A stretch of 64,000 bases of DNA from Ascidiimonas meishanensis (GTDB lineage Bacteria; Bacteroidota; Bacteroidia; Flavobacteriales; Flavobacteriaceae): the NCBI RefSeq assembly GCF_037782385.1, contig NZ_JBBEXD010000006.1, forward strand, positions 248,001 to 312,000. The letters run 5' to 3'. The position numbers and the translations under genes are program-made. Shown piece after piece: positions 9,389 through 18,315 of the stretch. The notes beneath the pieces were generated by a model, which worked only from the letters and a program-made list of their open reading frames with translations, had not been told where the DNA came from and ran no database searches. Numbering within the stretch: the first letter of the stretch is position 1; each line of letters begins with the position of its first letter.

Positions 9389-11851
9389 TTAGTTTTTTTC
9401 ATTATTTAACAATTCTTCTAATGCTAGGATATCACTTACCAAAACTTGTCTTGCCTTACTTCCTTCAAAGGGGCCAACAATACCTGCTGCTTCTAATTGA
9501 TCTATGATTCTCCCTGCTCTGTTATAACCTAGTTTTAGTTTTCGTTGCAACAAAGAGGCAGAACCTTGTTGGGCATTTACAATCACTTCTGCAGCATCTC
9601 TGAACAATGCATCCCTGTCTGAGATATCTACATCAAGACTTGTGCCAGAATCTTCTCCGGAATATTCTGGAAGTTGATGGGCTTCTGGATATGCACGTTG
9701 GCTTCCTATGTATTCTGTGATCTTAGCAACTTCAGGGGTGTCTACAAAAGCACACTGTATTCTTACAATATCATTACCTTGTGTATAAAGCATATCACCA
9801 CGTCCAATAAGTTGATCTGCTCCTTGACTATCAAGAATGGTTCTTGAATCTATTTTTGAGGTTACTCTAAATGCAATTCGTGCGGGGAAGTTTGCTTTAA
9901 TAATACCAGTAATTACATTTACAGAAGGTCTTTGTGTGGCAATTATCAAGTGAATCCCCACCGCACGGGCTAACTGTGCTAATCTGGCAATTGGCATTTC
10001 AACTTCTTTACCAGCTGTCATAATTAGGTCGGCGAATTCATCTACAACCAATACAATATAGGGTAGAAATTTATGACCGTCGTTTGGATTTAGTTTTCTG
10101 GATTTGAATTTTTCATTGTATTCTTTGATGTTTCTAACCAATGCATTTTTTAATAATTCATACCTGTCATCCATCTCAATACAAAGTGAATTTAAAGTAT
10201 TGATTACCTTGTTATTATCGGTAATAATAGCATCTTCTGTATCTGGAAGCTTCGCTAAAAAATGTCGCTCAATTTTATTGAATAAGGTGAGTTCTACCTT
10301 TTTAGGGTCTACGAGTACAAATTTAACCTCTGCAGGGTGCTTTTTATATAACAATGAAGTTAGTATTGCATTTAAACCTACTGATTTACCTTGCCCAGTA
10401 GCACCAGCCATCAAAAGGTGAGGCATTTTAGCGAGATCTACCACAAAGGTTTCATTGCTAATAGTTTTACCCAATGCGAGTGGTAATTCCATTTCTGCTT
10501 TCTGAAATTTAGAAGATGCAATAACAGATCGCATAGAAACAATAGAAGCATTTTTATTGGGGACTTCTATCCCAATAGTTCCCTTGCCTGGTATGGGTGC
10601 AATAATACGAATACCCAAAGCGGCTAAGGACAAAGCAATATCATCTTCAAGATTCTTTATTTTAGAAATTCTAATTCCTGCCTCGGGTACAATCTCATAG
10701 AGTGTCACCGTAGGGCCTATAGTTGCCTTGATTTGAGAAATTTCAATTTTATAGTGCCTTAGTGTCTCTACAATTTTATTTTTATTCTCTTCAAGCTCTT
10801 CTTGATTTATGGTGATACTGCCTACACCGTAATCTTTCAAAAGATTGAGTACCGGAAACTTATAATTTCCTAATTCCAATTTTGGATCAAACTCACCAAA
10901 ATCTTTAACCAGTTTATCTGCCAGAACATCTGTAAGTTCTGGTTCATCTTTTACTTGTTCTACCTCAATTTTCAGAGATTCTTCTGCTTCTTCCTTTGAA
11001 GATTCTGAAGGCAGTATAACCTCTTCTTCTGGAGCAATTTTTACTTCAAAAGAATTTTCAATATCCACATCAGATATTTTGTCAATGGTAGAGTAGTTTT
11101 TTATAGTAGGTTCTTGTTGTTTAAGGGAAAGTTCAAAAATAGAAGTTTCTTCTGTGGTTGCTTTTTCTTTAGTTGTTTGAATTTGAGATGTTGTTTCTTT
11201 AACAACATCTTTTCCGTTTTCAGAAACAACTTCATGATTGGATAATTCCGTTCTTAATTGCTCTTTTCTAGCATTGATAAAATTAATAATTCGTTCTGGA
11301 GTTAGTTTTACCCTAAAGGCCAGATAGGTAATAAGAATAAAAGTAAGTAACAATATAACTCCTAATTTACCAATATACAATTGTAAAAAGTCGTTAAGTT
11401 CAAAACCTACCGTTCCTCCAAGTAATGGTTCCTTTTTACCAATAAAGCCAAAAAGAACAGATAGCCACATCATAACTAGGAGACCCCAGAACCAGCGATT
11501 GATAAGTTTGGATCTATCTGTTTTAAGAAAAAAGAACAGGCCCGTAAGCATTAATAAAAAGGGAATAATGAACGAGGCAATTCCAAAACCTTTATAAATG
11601 AAAAAATGGCTTATTGCAGCTCCAAATTTGCTTAACAAATTTTTGGTTTCCTTACTTCTGTCTGCAAATTGTGTTAACGTACTTTGGTCGTCCTGCCATG
11701 TAAAAAAATAGGATATAAAAGCAACAAACAACGCAATACTTACCAATACAAGTAAACTACCCAATACCAACTGATGTTGTTTGGTGAATTTAAATGCAGG
11801 CAGTGAACGTTTTGAAGTATTCTTAGATTTAGTCGTTTTTTTTCTGGCCAT
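9389..11851 (-). CDS. ftsK: DNA translocase FtsK/SpoIIIE
   Basis: An 820-residue septal DNA pump. Four or so membrane helices occupy about residues 20-190, then an acidic low-complexity linker (about 200-310), the alpha/beta motor with Walker A GATGQGKS and Walker B VLVVDEFADLI, and the C-terminal gamma winged helix (last ~65 residues, LLQRKLKLGYNRAGRI) that reads KOPS-type polar sequences. It couples chromosome dimer resolution to division. The start is the ATG at 11851 (MARKK); an in-frame TTG two codons earlier is less likely. A -7 promoter element lies upstream. Confidence 0.95.
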   Translation of the reverse strand: MARKKTTKSKNTSKRSLPAFKFTKQHQLVLGSLLVLVSIALFVAFISYFFTWQDDQSTLTQFADRSKETKNLLSKFGAAISHFFIYKGFGIASFIIPFLLMLTGLFFFLKTDRSKLINRWFWGLLVMMWLSVLFGFIGKKEPLLGGTVGFELNDFLQLYIGKLGVILLLTFILITYLAFRVKLTPERIINFINARKEQLRTELSNHEVVSENGKDVVKETTSQIQTTKEKATTEETSIFELSLKQQEPTIKNYSTIDKISDVDIENSFEVKIAPEEEVILPSESSKEEAEESLKIEVEQVKDEPELTDVLADKLVKDFGEFDPKLELGNYKFPVLNLLKDYGVGSITINQEELEENKNKIVETLRHYKIEISQIKATIGPTVTLYEIVPEAGIRISKIKNLEDDIALSLAALGIRIIAPIPGKGTIGIEVPNKNASIVSMRSVIASSKFQKAEMELPLALGKTISNETFVVDLAKMPHLLMAGATGQGKSVGLNAILTSLLYKKHPAEVKFVLVDPKKVELTLFNKIERHFLAKLPDTEDAIITDNNKVINTLNSLCIEMDDRYELLKNALVRNIKEYNEKFKSRKLNPNDGHKFLPYIVLVVDEFADLIMTAGKEVEMPIARLAQLARAVGIHLIIATQRPSVNVITGIIKANFPARIAFRVTSKIDSRTILDSQGADQLIGRGDMLYTQGNDIVRIQCAFVDTPEVAKITEYIGSQRAYPEAHQLPEYSGEDSGTSLDVDISDRDALFRDAAEVIVNAQQGSASLLQRKLKLGYNRAGRIIDQLEAAGIVGPFEGSKARQVLVSDILALEELLNNEKN

Positions 11852-11872
11852 TAGCAAGCGTTAGGTTGTGTA

Positions 11873-11880
11873 CAAAAGTA
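11873..11880 (-). promoter_or_regulatory. Bacteroidota -7 promoter element upstream of ftsK
   Basis: On the minus strand the sequence TACTTTTG matches the TAnnTTTG -7 consensus exactly and lies 21 bases before the ftsK ATG. No clear TTG/TTTG -33 element stands at the right distance. It may let ftsK be transcribed independently of the upstream lipid kinase and tpx. Confidence 0.45.
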
Positions 11881-11913
11881 CAAATTACTAACGTTTTGAA
11901 TTCATTTATATTT

Positions 11914-12273
11914 TCAAAATATTTTTGGTAGGTAGATAAGACATCCCACAATAACTGCTGCAAAAGCGCTTACAAAAACGGCACCAGCGGCAATATCTTT
12001 TATAAATCCAATTTTATTATTAAAATCCGGATGAATAAAGTCGGCAATTTTTTCTACGGCAGTATTTAAACCCTCTATAGAAACAATTAACGCAATTGTT
12101 ATAGTTTGCAACATCCACTCTGTAGCACTTATTTTAAAGTAGAATCCAGCTATGGTTACCAACACTGCTATTAAAAGTTGCACTTTAATGCTTGCCTCTG
12201 TAGTAACCAATAACAAGATTCCTTTAAAAGCATAGCCTATACTTTTAATCCTTTTACTTATAAAATTAAGCAT
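11914..12273 (-). CDS. Diacylglycerol/undecaprenol kinase-family membrane protein
   Basis: A 119-residue integral membrane protein of the prokaryotic DgkA family. It has the conserved IEGLNTAVEKIADF helix (glutamates for Mg-ATP) and KDIAAGAVFVSAFAAVIVG as the third membrane helix. In relatives outside proteobacteria the substrate is usually undecaprenol, recycled as the peptidoglycan lipid carrier. The ATG at 12273 overlaps the tpx stop region by 8 bases, indicating translational coupling; a longer start at 12318 lies wholly inside tpx and is rejected. Confidence 0.88.
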   Translation of the reverse strand: MLNFISKRIKSIGYAFKGILLLVTTEASIKVQLLIAVLVTIAGFYFKISATEWMLQTITIALIVSIEGLNTAVEKIADFIHPDFNNKIGFIKDIAAGAVFVSAFAAVIVGCLIYLPKIF

Positions 12274-12772
12274 TGTATAAGGCTTCCAAAGCTGCCTTAT
12301 AATTAGGCTCATCGGCAATTTCGCCTACCTGCTCTGTAAAGATCACTTCTCCATTTTCATTTAAAACAACGACAGCTCTGGAATGTAAACCTTTTAAAGG
12401 GCCATCTATTATTTCCAGTCCGTAATCTTTTCCAAAAGCTCCTGTGCGAAAGTCGGAAAGCGTTATGACATTTTCTAATCCTTCGGCACCACAAAATCTG
12501 TTTTGGGCAAATGGTAGATCTTTAGAAATACAAAGCACTTTAGTGTTATCAAGTTCTGCTGCTTCTGTATTAAAGGTTCTTACAGATGTAGCACATGTGC
12601 CTGTATCGATGCTTGGAAAAATGTTAAGTACTACTTTATTCCCTGAAAAATTTTGTAGCGATACTTCAGCTAGGTCTTTTCCAATTAATTTGAAATCTGT
12701 TGCTTTTGTGCCTAACTCTGGAAGATTTCCACTAGTGTGTATTTCATTACCCTGTAATGTAATAGTTGCCAT
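12266..12772 (-). CDS. tpx: Thiol peroxidase (Tpx)
   Basis: A 168-residue atypical 2-Cys peroxiredoxin of the Tpx class. Peroxidatic cysteine C60 is in PSIDTGTCATSVRTFN and resolving cysteine C94 in NRFCGAEG. It reduces hydrogen and alkyl peroxides with thioredoxin. Length and motifs are standard. It heads the tpx-lipid kinase run and stands beside a thioredoxin/peroxiredoxin operon, so this stretch groups thiol-based peroxide defence. Confidence 0.96.
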   Translation of the reverse strand: MATITLQGNEIHTSGNLPELGTKATDFKLIGKDLAEVSLQNFSGNKVVLNIFPSIDTGTCATSVRTFNTEAAELDNTKVLCISKDLPFAQNRFCGAEGLENVITLSDFRTGAFGKDYGLEIIDGPLKGLHSRAVVVLNENGEVIFTEQVGEIADEPNYKAALEALYNA

Positions 12773-12813
12773 ATTTTTTATATTTTGTTGAATTGTAAAA
12801 TTAACATAAAAGA

Positions 12814-12843
12814 AAATCCTCTGCGTACATTTGCAGAGGATTT
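12814..12843 (-). terminator. Terminator of the peroxiredoxin-thioredoxin operon
   Basis: An 11-bp stem (12814-12824 with 12833-12843) and 8-base loop, followed on the minus strand by a T-rich run. It lies 27 bases beyond the last gene of the operon, between it and tpx. Confidence 0.8.
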
Positions 12844-12870
12844 ATTTCTTTCTTTATCAAATTTTTAACA

Positions 12871-13128
12871 TTATTGATCTATAGAAGCTAACACTCTTGA
12901 CATAAAACTATTTAAAGCTTCTTTTTTAGGAACACCTTCTTTAATCATTTTATGCACTTCAATAGCGCCGTACATATTAGAAATAAGCTCACCAATTACG
13001 TCCAGTTCTTCTTCTTTGAGCGAAGGAACTTCTGTAAGCGCCTCTAGCGTTTCTATAGTTTCAATAATATAGTCTTCGTCATTTTCTTCAATAAATGAAG
13101 ATAAATGCTTAATTACTGGTAACTTCAT
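12871..13128 (-). CDS. Small conserved acidic protein linked to thioredoxin (DUF6952-like)
   Basis: An 85-residue, strongly acidic helical protein with no catalytic motif visible. I recall similar small proteins beside thioredoxin/peroxiredoxin pairs in flavobacteria (DUF6952), but the family name is tentative. Its start lies 20 bases inside the end of the thioredoxin gene, so the two are probably translationally coupled. A role tied to thiol redox is inferred from position only. Confidence 0.7.
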   Translation of the reverse strand: MKLPVIKHLSSFIEENDEDYIIETIETLEALTEVPSLKEEELDVIGELISNMYGAIEVHKMIKEGVPKKEALNSFMSRVLASIDQ

Positions 13129-13423
13129 TGATTAATTCTGTTAAAACTTCTAGTTTGTTAGTTTGTACTTGATTTACAAAATTTCCATTATTGAATGCTG
13201 CAAACGTAGGCAGATTGTTAACATTTGCCAGTTTACGAGATTCCGGAAATTTTTCGGCATCAACAATAACAAATTTCGCATTTTCATGAATAGAAGCCAT
13301 TTTTTTAAATTTTGGCTTCATAATTCTGCAATTTCCACACCAACCCGCAGAATATTGTACTAACACGGTTTCGTTACTGTTGATAACGTCTTGAAGATTA
13401 TCTTGTTCTAACTCTTGTATCAT
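13109..13423 (-). CDS. Thioredoxin-family protein
   Basis: A 104-residue cytoplasmic thioredoxin fold. The redox motif is WCGNC (about residues 28-32, in place of WCGPC), and the cis-proline is in NLPTFAAF (about 70-77). It starts 7 bases after the peroxiredoxin gene and is its likely electron donor, or a dedicated reductant for tpx next door. The changed CGNC motif should alter redox potential relative to a housekeeping thioredoxin. Confidence 0.9.
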   Translation of the reverse strand: MIQELEQDNLQDVINSNETVLVQYSAGWCGNCRIMKPKFKKMASIHENAKFVIVDAEKFPESRKLANVNNLPTFAAFNNGNFVNQVQTNKLEVLTELINEVTSN

Positions 13424-13430
13424 AGTTGTT

Positions 13431-14075
13431 CTAGTTTAAAGCATTTGCCAAATATTCAGCTACTCCTTCACGGTTTGCTTTCATTGCCTCTTTACCTTCT
13501 TCCCAGTTAGCAGGGCAAACTTCGCCATGTGTTTGAACATGTGCATAAGCATCAATTAGTCTAAGATATTCATTTACATTTCTTCCCACGGGCATGTGAT
13601 TAATCCCTTCGTGAAAAACGGTGCCTTCTTCATCAATAAGGTAGGTTGCTCTATAGGTTACATTATCTCCTTCATAAATAATAGAATCTGTGTCTTCATT
13701 ATAAGTTTCAGATTGAATATCTAAAATTCCTAATATATTTGAAAGATTTCTATTAGTATCTGCAAGCAGCGGATACGTTACTCCTTCAATTCCGCCGTTA
13801 TCTTTGTGTGTATTTAACCATGCAAAGTGTACTTCGGCAGAATCGCAAGATGCTCCAACCACTATGGTGTTTCTTTTTTCAAATTCAGGTAATGCTTCTT
13901 GAAAAGCGTGAAGTTCTGTTGGGCAAACAAAAGTAAAATCTTTTGGATACCAAAAAAGCAATACCTTTTTACCTTTGTTAGCAGCTTCTTCAAATATGTT
14001 AAGTTTAAAAGTATCACCCATTTCATTCATGGCATCAACGTTTAAGTTGGGAAATTTTTTACCTACAAGTGTCAT
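13431..14075 (-). CDS. Typical 2-Cys peroxiredoxin (AhpC/Prx1 class)
   Basis: A 214-residue peroxiredoxin with peroxidatic C51 in DFTFVCPTELHAF and a resolving cysteine in THGEVCPANW near residue 180. An insert around 85-125 makes it longer than E. coli AhpC. It detoxifies hydrogen peroxide and organic hydroperoxides. It leads a three-gene operon with thioredoxin and a small acidic protein. An exact TAnnTTTG -7 box precedes it. Confidence 0.95.
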   Translation of the reverse strand: MTLVGKKFPNLNVDAMNEMGDTFKLNIFEEAANKGKKVLLFWYPKDFTFVCPTELHAFQEALPEFEKRNTIVVGASCDSAEVHFAWLNTHKDNGGIEGVTYPLLADTNRNLSNILGILDIQSETYNEDTDSIIYEGDNVTYRATYLIDEEGTVFHEGINHMPVGRNVNEYLRLIDAYAHVQTHGEVCPANWEEGKEAMKANREGVAEYLANALN

Positions 14076-14108
14076 AATAGCTTTATTTTTTGTTTAATAA
14101 TTACAGTG

Positions 14109-14141
14109 CAAAAGTAAAGCTGAAAACAAGCTTTTATTCAA
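14109..14141 (-). promoter_or_regulatory. Bacteroidota-type promoter for the peroxiredoxin operon
   Basis: Minus strand: TTG at 14139-14141, a 22-base spacer, then TACTTTTG at 14109-14116, an exact match to the TAnnTTTG -7 consensus. Transcription would start about 30 bases before the peroxiredoxin ATG. Confidence 0.55.
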
Positions 14142-14240
14142 TGATTGGATTTTAAAATTCTATAGAACTATAGAATTTTTTAATGATGAAAATCTCAGAG
14201 ATGTACTCGTTATTATATCAGGGATTTACAAGAAATAAAG

Positions 14241-15722
14241 TTAGGCGGTAAGTCTTTTAATTTTTATTTGTAGTGCCGCAAATATTAAAGTCATGACGGG
14301 ACTTAACCAATTAAAAATAGCATATAAGAAATACTCTCCAACACCTACACCTAAGACACCTGCCTGATAAGCTCCACAGGTATTCCAAGGTACAAGTACA
14401 GAGGTTACTGTCCCTGAATCTTCCAACGTCCTGCTCAGGTTTTCAGGAGCTAATCCACGATCTTTATAAGCTTTAGAGAACATTTTACCGGGCACTACTA
14501 TGGCTAAATATTGGTCTGATGCCGTAATATTTAAAGCAAGACAACTACCAACAGTGCTTAAAAATAATTGGAAGGTTGTTTTTGCCATGCTTAGTAAGGC
14601 AGTACTAATTCTAGACAATGCACCAATAGCATCCATTACCCCGCCAAAAACCATGGCGCAGATAATTAACCAAATGGTGCCAAGCATGCCTTCCATCCCT
14701 TTGCCTTGAAATAGATCTGCAAGTTCATTAACTTCTGTAGGGACCACTGTTTTAACAGTTATAGCATTTAATACACCCATATAGGCGGCACGGAAATCTA
14801 AGGATTCTTGACCGCTAACCATTAAAATAATAGCTGGCTGAAAAATAACTGCAAATATCCCTGCAAGTAATGTTCCTGCCAATAGTGCAACCAAGGGTGG
14901 CGTTTTTCTAATAATCATAAATATAACCACTACGGGAACTAAAAAAAGCCATGGAGTGACATTAAATTTTGTATTGATTTCGTTTAATAATTGGCTGGTA
15001 TCTGCAGTTCCGGTCGTATCAAAGTTTAAGCCAATAATTATAAAAACAACGAGTGTGACAATTATAGTAGGAACAGTAGTATAGGTCATATATTTAATAT
15101 GACTAAATAATTCACCTCCGGCCATTGCAGGAGCCAAGTTAGTGGTATCACTCATAGGCGATAATTTATCTCCAAAATAAGCACCAGAAATTACAGCACC
15201 CGCGGTCATACCAGCAGGGATGCCCAGTGCACCACCCACGCCTACCAAAGCAATACCTACTGTAGCAGAGGTTGTCCAGCTACTTCCGGTAGCAATTGAA
15301 ATTAAGGCACAAATAATAATGCTCGCGGCGAGGAATATAGAGGGGTTTAAAATTTGAAGACCGTAGTAAATCATACTAGGAATAATTCCGCTTACAAACC
15401 AAGTTCCGGCTAGACCACCCACCATTAATAGAATTAATAACGCACCAACGGTAGATTTAATATTTAAAGCTACTTCTTCAATCATTTGTTGGTAAGAAAC
15501 TTTATTAAAAAAGCCAACAACAGCAGCAACTGCTGCCCCCATAAGTAATATGAATTGGTTGCTTCCACTTAGCGCATCATCTTTAAAAGCAACTAAAACA
15601 TTGTAAGCAAGCATACCAATTAAAGCAAATACAGGAATAAGAGCCTCCCAGATGTTTAGTTCTTTGTTACTTACAATTGGCACATCCTTTCTATCGGAAG
15701 GTTTTATTTGTTGACTTTCCAT
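14241..15722 (-). CDS. nhaC: Na+/H+ antiporter NhaC family
   Basis: A 493-residue inner-membrane antiporter of the NhaC/ion-transporter superfamily with about 11-12 membrane helices. Family features include the glycine/serine-rich helix SIATGSSWTTSATVG, AYFGDKLSPMSDTTNLAPAM (about 180-200) and the late DSGTVTSVLVPWNTCGAY segment. It would exchange cytoplasmic Na+ for H+, useful in a marine or saline habitat. Monocistronic by appearance: the upstream minus-strand gene ends 85 bases away. Confidence 0.92.
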   Translation of the reverse strand: MESQQIKPSDRKDVPIVSNKELNIWEALIPVFALIGMLAYNVLVAFKDDALSGSNQFILLMGAAVAAVVGFFNKVSYQQMIEEVALNIKSTVGALLILLMVGGLAGTWFVSGIIPSMIYYGLQILNPSIFLAASIIICALISIATGSSWTTSATVGIALVGVGGALGIPAGMTAGAVISGAYFGDKLSPMSDTTNLAPAMAGGELFSHIKYMTYTTVPTIIVTLVVFIIIGLNFDTTGTADTSQLLNEINTKFNVTPWLFLVPVVVIFMIIRKTPPLVALLAGTLLAGIFAVIFQPAIILMVSGQESLDFRAAYMGVLNAITVKTVVPTEVNELADLFQGKGMEGMLGTIWLIICAMVFGGVMDAIGALSRISTALLSMAKTTFQLFLSTVGSCLALNITASDQYLAIVVPGKMFSKAYKDRGLAPENLSRTLEDSGTVTSVLVPWNTCGAYQAGVLGVGVGEYFLYAIFNWLSPVMTLIFAALQIKIKRLTA

Positions 15723-15806
15723 CTATGGTATTTTTCTTTAACGGTGTAATAATACGATAATACCAATCCTTTTGCAAATTGAGTAGTATAGATTTTACAA
15801 TGCATA

Positions 15807-17030
15807 TTAAACCGGTTCCTGAGATGTTTTTGGAAGTATTTCTAAAGATTGCATGCATTTTTTCATGTGATGGTATGTACGCTCAATATCGTTATCCAAT
15901 CCTATAGAAAAACGGATTAATCCATCAGATAGCCCAATTTCTTGTCTCTCTTCCTCAGGAATTTCAGAGGAAGTAGAAGTTCCAGGGGCACTAAACAAGG
16001 TTTTGTAAAACCCAAGGCTCACTGCAAGATAACCAAGGTTTTCATGTTGCATTTTCTCCATAAGTTCATTCGCCTTGTCAAGAGTACCAACATCAATGGT
16101 TAACATGCCTCCATACCCATATTCTTTATTCATTTGTGTTTTTAATATTTGATGTCCTGGATGAGATTCTAGACCCGGGTATACAGTGCGTAATCCATCT
16201 TCTTCAAATCTTTGGGCAAGATAGAGCGCATTTTCACTATGTTTTTTCATGCGAATATGCAGCGTGCGCATATTTTTGAGGATGGAAGCAGCTCTTAGAC
16301 TATCCATGGTACTGCCAAAAAGCATACAAGCACCATCATTTACATCTTTAAGTGCTAAAATAAGTTCTTTAGAACCGCAGACTACACCTCCTACACAATC
16401 ACTACTTCCATTAATAAATTTAGTTAAGCTATGAATTACGACGTCTGCTCCTAAAGTGGCGGGTGCAATAGTTAATGGAGAAAATGTATTATCTACTACC
16501 AAAGGAATATTATTTTCTTTAGCCAGTGCCGCCAGTGCCTTTATATTTGCCACCTCTAATAAAGGATTGCTAACTACCTCGCAATACAACATTTTTGTTT
16601 TGGGGGTAATTGCCGCTGCCACAGTTTCTATCTTAGTGATATCAACAAATTTGGTATCTATATTGAATTTGGGTAGAAAGTTTTTCATAAAAGCATAAGT
16701 ACCTCCATAAATAGTGCGGCTTGAAACAATTTCTGAGGCTGCTTTGCAATATTGCATAATAACAGCTGTAATAGCACCCATCCCAGAGGCTGTAACCGCA
16801 GCAGTTTCAGTTCCCTCTAGTGCGGCCATAGCTTCGCCCAAATAAAGATTAGAAGGTGAAGAATGCCTAGAGTATAAATAACATCCTTCCGTATTACCCT
16901 CAAAGGTGTCAAACATGGTTTTTGCTGAAACAAAGGTATAGGTAGATGAATCTGATATTGACGGATTTACACCACCAAATTCACCAAAATATTGAAGGTC
17001 TTGTATCTGATCTGCAGGATTGAATTTCAT
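15807..17030 (-). CDS. Cys/Met-metabolism PLP enzyme (methionine gamma-lyase / cystathionine gamma-synthase type)
   Basis: A 407-residue PLP enzyme of the trans-sulfuration family. It has SGMGAITA for phosphate binding (about 82-89), VVDNTFSP with the pyridine-binding aspartate D180, and the Schiff-base lysine K204 in IHSLTKFINGSSD. Whether it is methionine gamma-lyase, cystathionine beta/gamma-lyase or a synthase is not settled by sequence reading. The ATG at 17030 fits the family start; an earlier ATG adds a non-conserved tail. A divergent Lrp/AsnC regulator 150 bases away suggests amino-acid-responsive control. Confidence 0.9.
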   Translation of the reverse strand: MKFNPADQIQDLQYFGEFGGVNPSISDSSTYTFVSAKTMFDTFEGNTEGCYLYSRHSSPSNLYLGEAMAALEGTETAAVTASGMGAITAVIMQYCKAASEIVSSRTIYGGTYAFMKNFLPKFNIDTKFVDITKIETVAAAITPKTKMLYCEVVSNPLLEVANIKALAALAKENNIPLVVDNTFSPLTIAPATLGADVVIHSLTKFINGSSDCVGGVVCGSKELILALKDVNDGACMLFGSTMDSLRAASILKNMRTLHIRMKKHSENALYLAQRFEEDGLRTVYPGLESHPGHQILKTQMNKEYGYGGMLTIDVGTLDKANELMEKMQHENLGYLAVSLGFYKTLFSAPGTSTSSEIPEEERQEIGLSDGLIRFSIGLDNDIERTYHHMKKCMQSLEILPKTSQEPV

Positions 17031-17179
17031 GATCTTTAGTTTAAATTTTAATCGAAATTCGTAAATTGATGTATATAAAACAATGATAATTGGCATATGT
17101 AGATTTAAAATCTAATAAAAGTGTTTTTTAAAGAATTTAAATCTATATTTATTGTTTTATAGAAGTAAACAATGAAAAT

Positions 17180-17644
17180 ATGATTTTGAAGCTGGATTCT
17201 ATTGATAAGCAACTTTTGGAGTTATTGCAGACCTATTCTAAAAGAACGCACAAAGAACTTGCAAATAGATGTGGATTATCTGTAACTGCGGTATATGAAC
17301 GTATAAGAAGATTAGAACGTGAAGGAATTATTAAAAGCTATGTGGCCATTTTAGATAAGAAAAAAATAAAAAAGTCATTTACAGTCTTATGTCATATAAA
17401 ATTGGTGAAACACACCAAGGAATATGTAACCCTCTTTGAAAAAGAAGTTTTAAAACTTCAGGAAGTTTCTGAATGTTTTCATGTAAGTGGAGATTATGAC
17501 TATATTCTCAAAGTTCATGTGGAGCATATGGAAGCATACCGCGAATTTATGATTTCAAAACTAACTGTGTTGAAACATATCGGGAGTACTCAGAGCTCCT
17601 TTAGCATCAAAGAAGTAAAATGTACTACGGTTATTGATCTATAA
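17180..17644 (+). CDS. Lrp/AsnC-family transcriptional regulator
   Basis: A 154-residue regulator with an N-terminal winged helix-turn-helix (about 5-60; KRTHKELANRCGLSVTAVYERIRRLE) and a C-terminal RAM/effector domain (about 70-150) with the GDYDYILKVHV strand. Members sense amino acids as oligomers. It is transcribed away from the sulfur amino-acid PLP enzyme with a shared 150-bp control region, so that gene is the likeliest target (inference). Confidence 0.94.
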   Translation: MILKLDSIDKQLLELLQTYSKRTHKELANRCGLSVTAVYERIRRLEREGIIKSYVAILDKKKIKKSFTVLCHIKLVKHTKEYVTLFEKEVLKLQEVSECFHVSGDYDYILKVHVEHMEAYREFMISKLTVLKHIGSTQSSFSIKEVKCTTVIDL

Positions 17645-17901
17645 GACTTACCGTCTACTTAATTCGTTTTGATACTCCAAGACTTATACATTTTGCCCTT
17701 CAATTCTAGCTTTAAAATGACAAAGAGCAGCTGTTGTTTTTCGTAACCTTGCCAGTGATGAAGCAATAAAAAAAGGATATAGCATGAAGATTTATTCATC
17801 CATTATTAATAAATAGCAAGGAATTTATACCGAAGGTGAAATAGAATTGCAAAGTCCAAATCGCAAGAAAAAAACCGATTACCATTAGGCATAAAACTGA
17901 T

Positions 17902-17982
17902 GGCTCTTACAGTAGCAGCGAAGGAAGCTAATATTCTTTTTCCATCACTGTATCAAACAGTGTAGCTGGAACTGTAAGAGCC
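17902..17982. other. Nested inverted repeat, possible structured RNA or terminator
   Basis: A 12-bp perfect outer stem (GGCTCTTACAGT at 17902-17913 with its complement at 17971-17982) encloses a 6-bp inner hairpin (17946-17951 with 17957-17962). A T-rich run follows on the plus side. No neighbouring gene explains it; the Lrp gene ends 258 bases before. Not recognised as a known riboswitch. Confidence 0.5.
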
Positions 17983-18236
17983 CTATTTGTTTTTTCAATA
18001 AGTATAAAGGTGTGGCTTGGCAAGGTTTAGTAGGGAGAAGATTAGCTAAAAGAAAGACAAAATCTAATACCAGTAATACGTATTTAAATGACAGCTAAAG
18101 AGATCTTAGAGCCTACGATCCCAAAAAAAAATAAAGCGCTGAACTAAAACAAAATCCACTTTAAATAAAGGTCCGTTGAATTAAAAAAGGCTATACTGTT
18201 TTAAAATCTAAACAAAGTAAAGCGAAAACAAGATCT

Positions 18237-18256
18237 AAAACCCCCACAAGGGGGGA
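18237..18256 (-). terminator. Terminator of the unknown minus-strand gene
   Basis: A C5/G5 stem with a short loop, followed on the minus strand by TTTT. It lies about 60 bases past the stop codon of the 18316-19041 gene, in the correct orientation. Confidence 0.65.
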
Positions 18257-18315
18257 TGAGTAAACGCTAATGTTGACATCAACTATTTTTCTTGTTTTTG
18301 ATGCAAAATGCCTTA

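Larger units (their letters stand above)
17645..18315. other. Gene-poor stretch with possible decayed coding remnants
   Basis: About 670 bases with no supportable gene. Short plus-strand open frames that read like protein (about 17818-17887 and about 17998-18100) are interrupted by stops and frame changes. The stretch holds a nested inverted repeat and, at its right end, the terminator of the minus-strand unknown gene. It may be an old broken gene; I cannot name a family. Confidence 0.5.
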